Of a stretch of DNA of 34,817 bases, positions 32,917 to 34,817 are shown piece by piece. The translations under genes and the position numbers were made by a program. This DNA comes from Syntrophorhabdaceae bacterium (GTDB taxonomy: Bacteria > Desulfobacterota > Syntrophorhabdia > Syntrophorhabdales > Syntrophorhabdaceae). Every line of letters begins with the position of its first letter. Position 1 is the stretch's first letter. Where the stretch lies: the NCBI GenBank assembly GCA_036504895.1, contig DASXUJ010000010.1, positions 1 through 34,817 on the forward strand, given 5' to 3'. Below the pieces are notes generated by a model. That model saw only the letters and a program-made list of their open reading frames with translations. It was not told the origin of the DNA and searched no databases.

Positions 32917-32957
32917 AAGGAGGCCCTGTTCCGTAAGGACAGGGCCCCTTAGTTTTT
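32917..32957. terminator. rho-independent terminator, probably bidirectional
   Basis: AAGG-A-GGCCCTG pairs with CAGGGCC-CCTT, extended inward by TCC/GGA around a GTAA loop (32917-32950). On the plus strand it is followed by AGTTTTT. On the minus strand, where the Cache gene ends 30 bp away, it is followed by GTTTC. It is the clearest terminator in the window. Confidence 0.75.
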
Positions 32958-32979
32958 CTATCATTCACGAGAGTGGAAA

Positions 32980-33540
32980 TCAGGGCAGGTATACTCCGGT
33001 GCCTATAAAATAGTTCGTGCCGGGGATGGGCTCCACATAGCCTATTTTTGCCGCTTCATCTTTCGTGCCCGGCTTCAGCCAGTAAAAATCAACGAAGCCT
33101 CCGCCCTTCTTTGCGGCCTCGCTTAAGGCGCGGACCACGAATTTTCCTTTTGTGTCCTTATAGTCATAAAGGTTTTTACCCTGCAGCTCCTTTTGTGTGC
33201 CATGGGCGATATTCACGCCTTTGGCGTCATAGACATAAAAATAGCCCGTATTATCGGGATAAAAGCGGACGGGTGCGATGAAGGAGCGGATCAGCTCGAT
33301 GCGCTTTCTCTCGTTCTTTACCTTGGCGAGTATGCTGCCCAAGCCGGTAGCCACCGTATGGGTCACCGTCTTCGCCGTCTCTTTATAGCCTTCGATAACA
33401 GGGTCGGTTGTCTTTCCGTCGCCTGCTGCCCCTGCCGGACCGGCCAGGCTGATGAGTAACGCGAGACCCAGAAGAAGAGAGAGGAATCCGAGAGTCGGTG
33501 AGGTGGCCGGCGCGTTTCTGTGAATACCTTTGATACTCAT
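32980..33540 (-). CDS. secreted stand-alone Cache-domain protein (sCache_2 type)
   Basis: The 186-residue protein starts after AGGAGGATTTATTATC. A signal peptide (hydrophobic core 17-36, cleavage near AGA|AGD) is followed by one single-Cache domain: a long helix with VATGLGSILAKVKNERKRIELI, then FYPDNTGYFYVYDAKGVNIAHG, LYDYKDTKGKFVV, and GGFVDFYWLKPG before the final VEPIPGTNYFIGTGVYL. Cache domains bind small metabolites in chemoreceptors and kinases. Here there is no transmembrane or signalling domain, so it probably acts as a soluble periplasmic ligand-binding protein. It is monocistronic with a terminator immediately downstream. Confidence 0.85.
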   Translation of the reverse strand: MSIKGIHRNAPATSPTLGFLSLLLGLALLISLAGPAGAAGDGKTTDPVIEGYKETAKTVTHTVATGLGSILAKVKNERKRIELIRSFIAPVRFYPDNTGYFYVYDAKGVNIAHGTQKELQGKNLYDYKDTKGKFVVRALSEAAKKGGGFVDFYWLKPGTKDEAAKIGYVEPIPGTNYFIGTGVYLP

Positions 33541-33671
33541 GATAATAAATCCTCCTATTTTGGAATTATGGGTTGCATCGGTTCAATCTATCATAGGGCA
33601 CGGGGCGGGGGCAACACGGCGATAACTCTTTTATCGGTCAAAGGGCCGGAAGTTTAAAAGAATGCCTGTCT

Positions 33672-34253
33672 TCAGGGATAGGAGAAGAACAGGCCCCCCA
33701 CGAATGAAACGGTGTTCTTTCCGTGGTGATAGGGGATGGCGCACGCCTCGAGGAGCCTCGATACGTCTATGCCGTGAGCCTCGAGCGAGGGGAGGGCTTT
33801 CTCCGGATGGCCGCACGGCTCGTCTCTTTTTGCCCCGCATTCCGGGCAATAGCGGCACGGGCCGGCGCTCAATGCCAAAATTGTCGTCATACCATATTTC
33901 TCGCCGAGGAGATCCCTGATTTTTCTCACCACCTGCTCGTGGGCGATTCCGCCTTTATGCATGCCCCTTATATCGAGAGAGCTTTTCAGGGGATGGACGG
34001 TCTGGAAGATCAGGGCACGGGAATATTTCCGCACCTTTTGTACTAATTCGTGGTACTCTCCCAAGCGGGGAGGGCACATCAGGTTTTTCCCGTAATGGCC
34101 GCACTTGTTTTGCTCGCAGAGTCTTCTGAACATCTCGTCGAACTTCAAGACGTGTGTCTCCACCACCGCGGCGTGGGCTGCTCCCGAATCCAAAGCCGCC
34201 GCAATCAGTTCTTCAGCGGAAAGCGTTCCGGGTGTGGCGGGTTTTTCTTTCAT
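33672..34253 (-). CDS. DUF2284 predicted metal-binding protein
   Basis: The 193-residue protein has the DUF2284 cysteine pattern: C46, C51 and C60 in LCEQNKCGHYGKNLMCPP, then C133, C136, C139 and C147 in GPCRYCPECGAKRDEPCGHP, followed by LPSLEAHGIDVSRLLEA. Seven cysteines of this kind suggest an iron-sulfur or zinc site. The family is common in anaerobes, often near radical-SAM or corrinoid genes, and its function is not known. It starts 6 nt after the stop of the upstream hydrolase gene, with AAGGA before the ATG, so the two form an operon. Confidence 0.88.
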   Translation of the reverse strand: MKEKPATPGTLSAEELIAAALDSGAAHAAVVETHVLKFDEMFRRLCEQNKCGHYGKNLMCPPRLGEYHELVQKVRKYSRALIFQTVHPLKSSLDIRGMHKGGIAHEQVVRKIRDLLGEKYGMTTILALSAGPCRYCPECGAKRDEPCGHPEKALPSLEAHGIDVSRLLEACAIPYHHGKNTVSFVGGLFFSYP

Positions 34254-34259
34254 CGATCC

Positions 34260-34817
34260 TTATGCTTCTCTCGGTCGCTCGTGAGGGCAACCATCCCATA
34301 TCTCCTGGGGGAGTATGATATTCTCTGTGCCGGGTATGCGGGCCACCTGCCTCCCGGTATTGAGGTTTATCCCTTCTTTCAGGTATGCCCGATAGGCCAG
34401 TTGGCTGCAGTAGAATGCATTTTCCGATGAAGAATTGAAGAAGTTGATGTTATAGGGTTTCCCCGCCTCGGCCTGGGCGAGGCAGTAGGCCGCCACCTGT
34501 TCCCTTATCCGCTCCTCCTCGGTTGAAGGAAGGCCGCGGTTTCCCAAAGGATAAGCGACGCCGTAAAGGGTATCCGCGAACATGCCCCTCTCGTCCCTCA
34601 TGAGGCTTTCGTCCCAGATGCCCCCCCTTATTTCGAAGGCCACCACCCGGCCTTTGCCGCCCGCCTCGACACAACGACCCCCGGGTCCGACAAAGATCGA
34701 AACGTGGTCCACGTCGCCGGGTATGAGTTTGCCGATCAGCCGCCAGAACAGGCCCGTGATGTCTCTCCCCGCTCCGTCGGTGGTGCAGATGAGATCTCCC
34801 GTTCTTACCGTGAGTCC
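34260..34817 (-). CDS. YiiX-like permuted NlpC/P60 cysteine hydrolase (5' end outside window)
   Basis: The frame is open to the window edge, so the N-terminus is missing. The visible 185 residues begin GLTVRTGDLICTTDG and contain GDVDHVSIFVGPGGRCVEA, with the His of the permuted papain-like fold, and FYCSQLAYRAYL, with the catalytic Cys. This His-before-Cys order is characteristic of the YiiX/YebB (permuted NlpC/P60) group. These enzymes cleave amide or thioester bonds in lipids, peptidoglycan or protein adducts; the substrate here is unknown. A signal peptide cannot be checked. It is cotranscribed with the DUF2284 gene. Confidence 0.8.
   Translation of the reverse strand, partial: GLTVRTGDLICTTDGAGRDITGLFWRLIGKLIPGDVDHVSIFVGPGGRCVEAGGKGRVVAFEIRGGIWDESLMRDERGMFADTLYGVAYPLGNRGLPSTEEERIREQVAAYCLAQAEAGKPYNINFFNSSSENAFYCSQLAYRAYLKEGINLNTGRQVARIPGTENIILPQEIWDGCPHERPREA

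Overview
The window is GC-rich bacterial chromosome with ordinary operons on both strands and one decayed, partly AT-rich island (about 2.2-8.1 kb). No rRNA, tRNA or CRISPR array was found. The gene content suggests a strictly anaerobic deltaproteobacterium in the Desulfobacterota sense. The evidence is a DUF39-type homocysteine biosynthesis protein, a two-subunit ADP-forming acyl-CoA synthetase, DUF169 and DUF2284 proteins, a monohaem cytochrome c and a globin-coupled sensor. A syntrophic, Syntrophorhabdus-like organism would fit, but that placement is an impression from gene content, not a measurement.

Layout. 0.4-2.25 kb: a secreted metallophosphoesterase with adhesion-like C-terminal modules. 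2.4-8.1 kb: the accessory island. It holds a RAYT (REP-associated tyrosine transposase) with a consensus promoter, a multiply frameshifted arylsulfatase remnant, a patatin-like phospholipase, a second RAYT remnant carrying the same promoter, an IS30-type transposase tail, an AT-rich SGNH hydrolase whose C-terminus runs into the IS30 debris, one orphan gene and a 42-bp tandem duplication. 8.1-14.3 kb: an AddA/AddB helicase-nuclease pair with overlapping genes. 14.3-18.6 kb: DUF4139 protein, DUF169 protein, and alpha and beta subunits of an NDP-forming acyl-CoA synthetase, all on the plus strand with strong ribosome binding sites. 18.66-18.86 kb: a 200-bp element with terminal inverted repeats around three hairpins. 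18.9-23.0 kb: a DHA2-type MFS exporter, converging on and overlapping a GlgX-type debranching enzyme, then a small lipoprotein. 23.1-27.0 kb: an ABC-F ATPase and a globin-coupled, histidine-kinase-like protein, bracketed by an inverted pair of about 72-bp repeats. A 127-bp cruciform-like element forms the 3' end of the second gene. 27.0-30.5 kb (minus strand): a likely sulfur-related operon of DUF39, a PP-loop/NFACT-R sulfurtransferase-like protein and an MBL-fold hydrolase, with a rubredoxin-like protein further downstream. 30.6-34.8 kb: nucleoside phosphorylase PpnP, cytochrome c with a near-consensus promoter, an MFS transporter, a strong intergenic terminator, a secreted stand-alone Cache protein, a DUF2284 metal-binding protein and a YiiX-like cysteine hydrolase cut by the window edge.

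I found no clear new multi-gene defence or biosynthetic system. The most interesting items are the globin sensor kinase that appears to have lost its phospho-accepting histidine, three unexplained structured repeat elements (18.66, 23.16/26.88 and 26.71 kb), the sulfur-related operon, and the promoter upstream of the ABC-F gene whose -35 box lies in an IS-end-like repeat.
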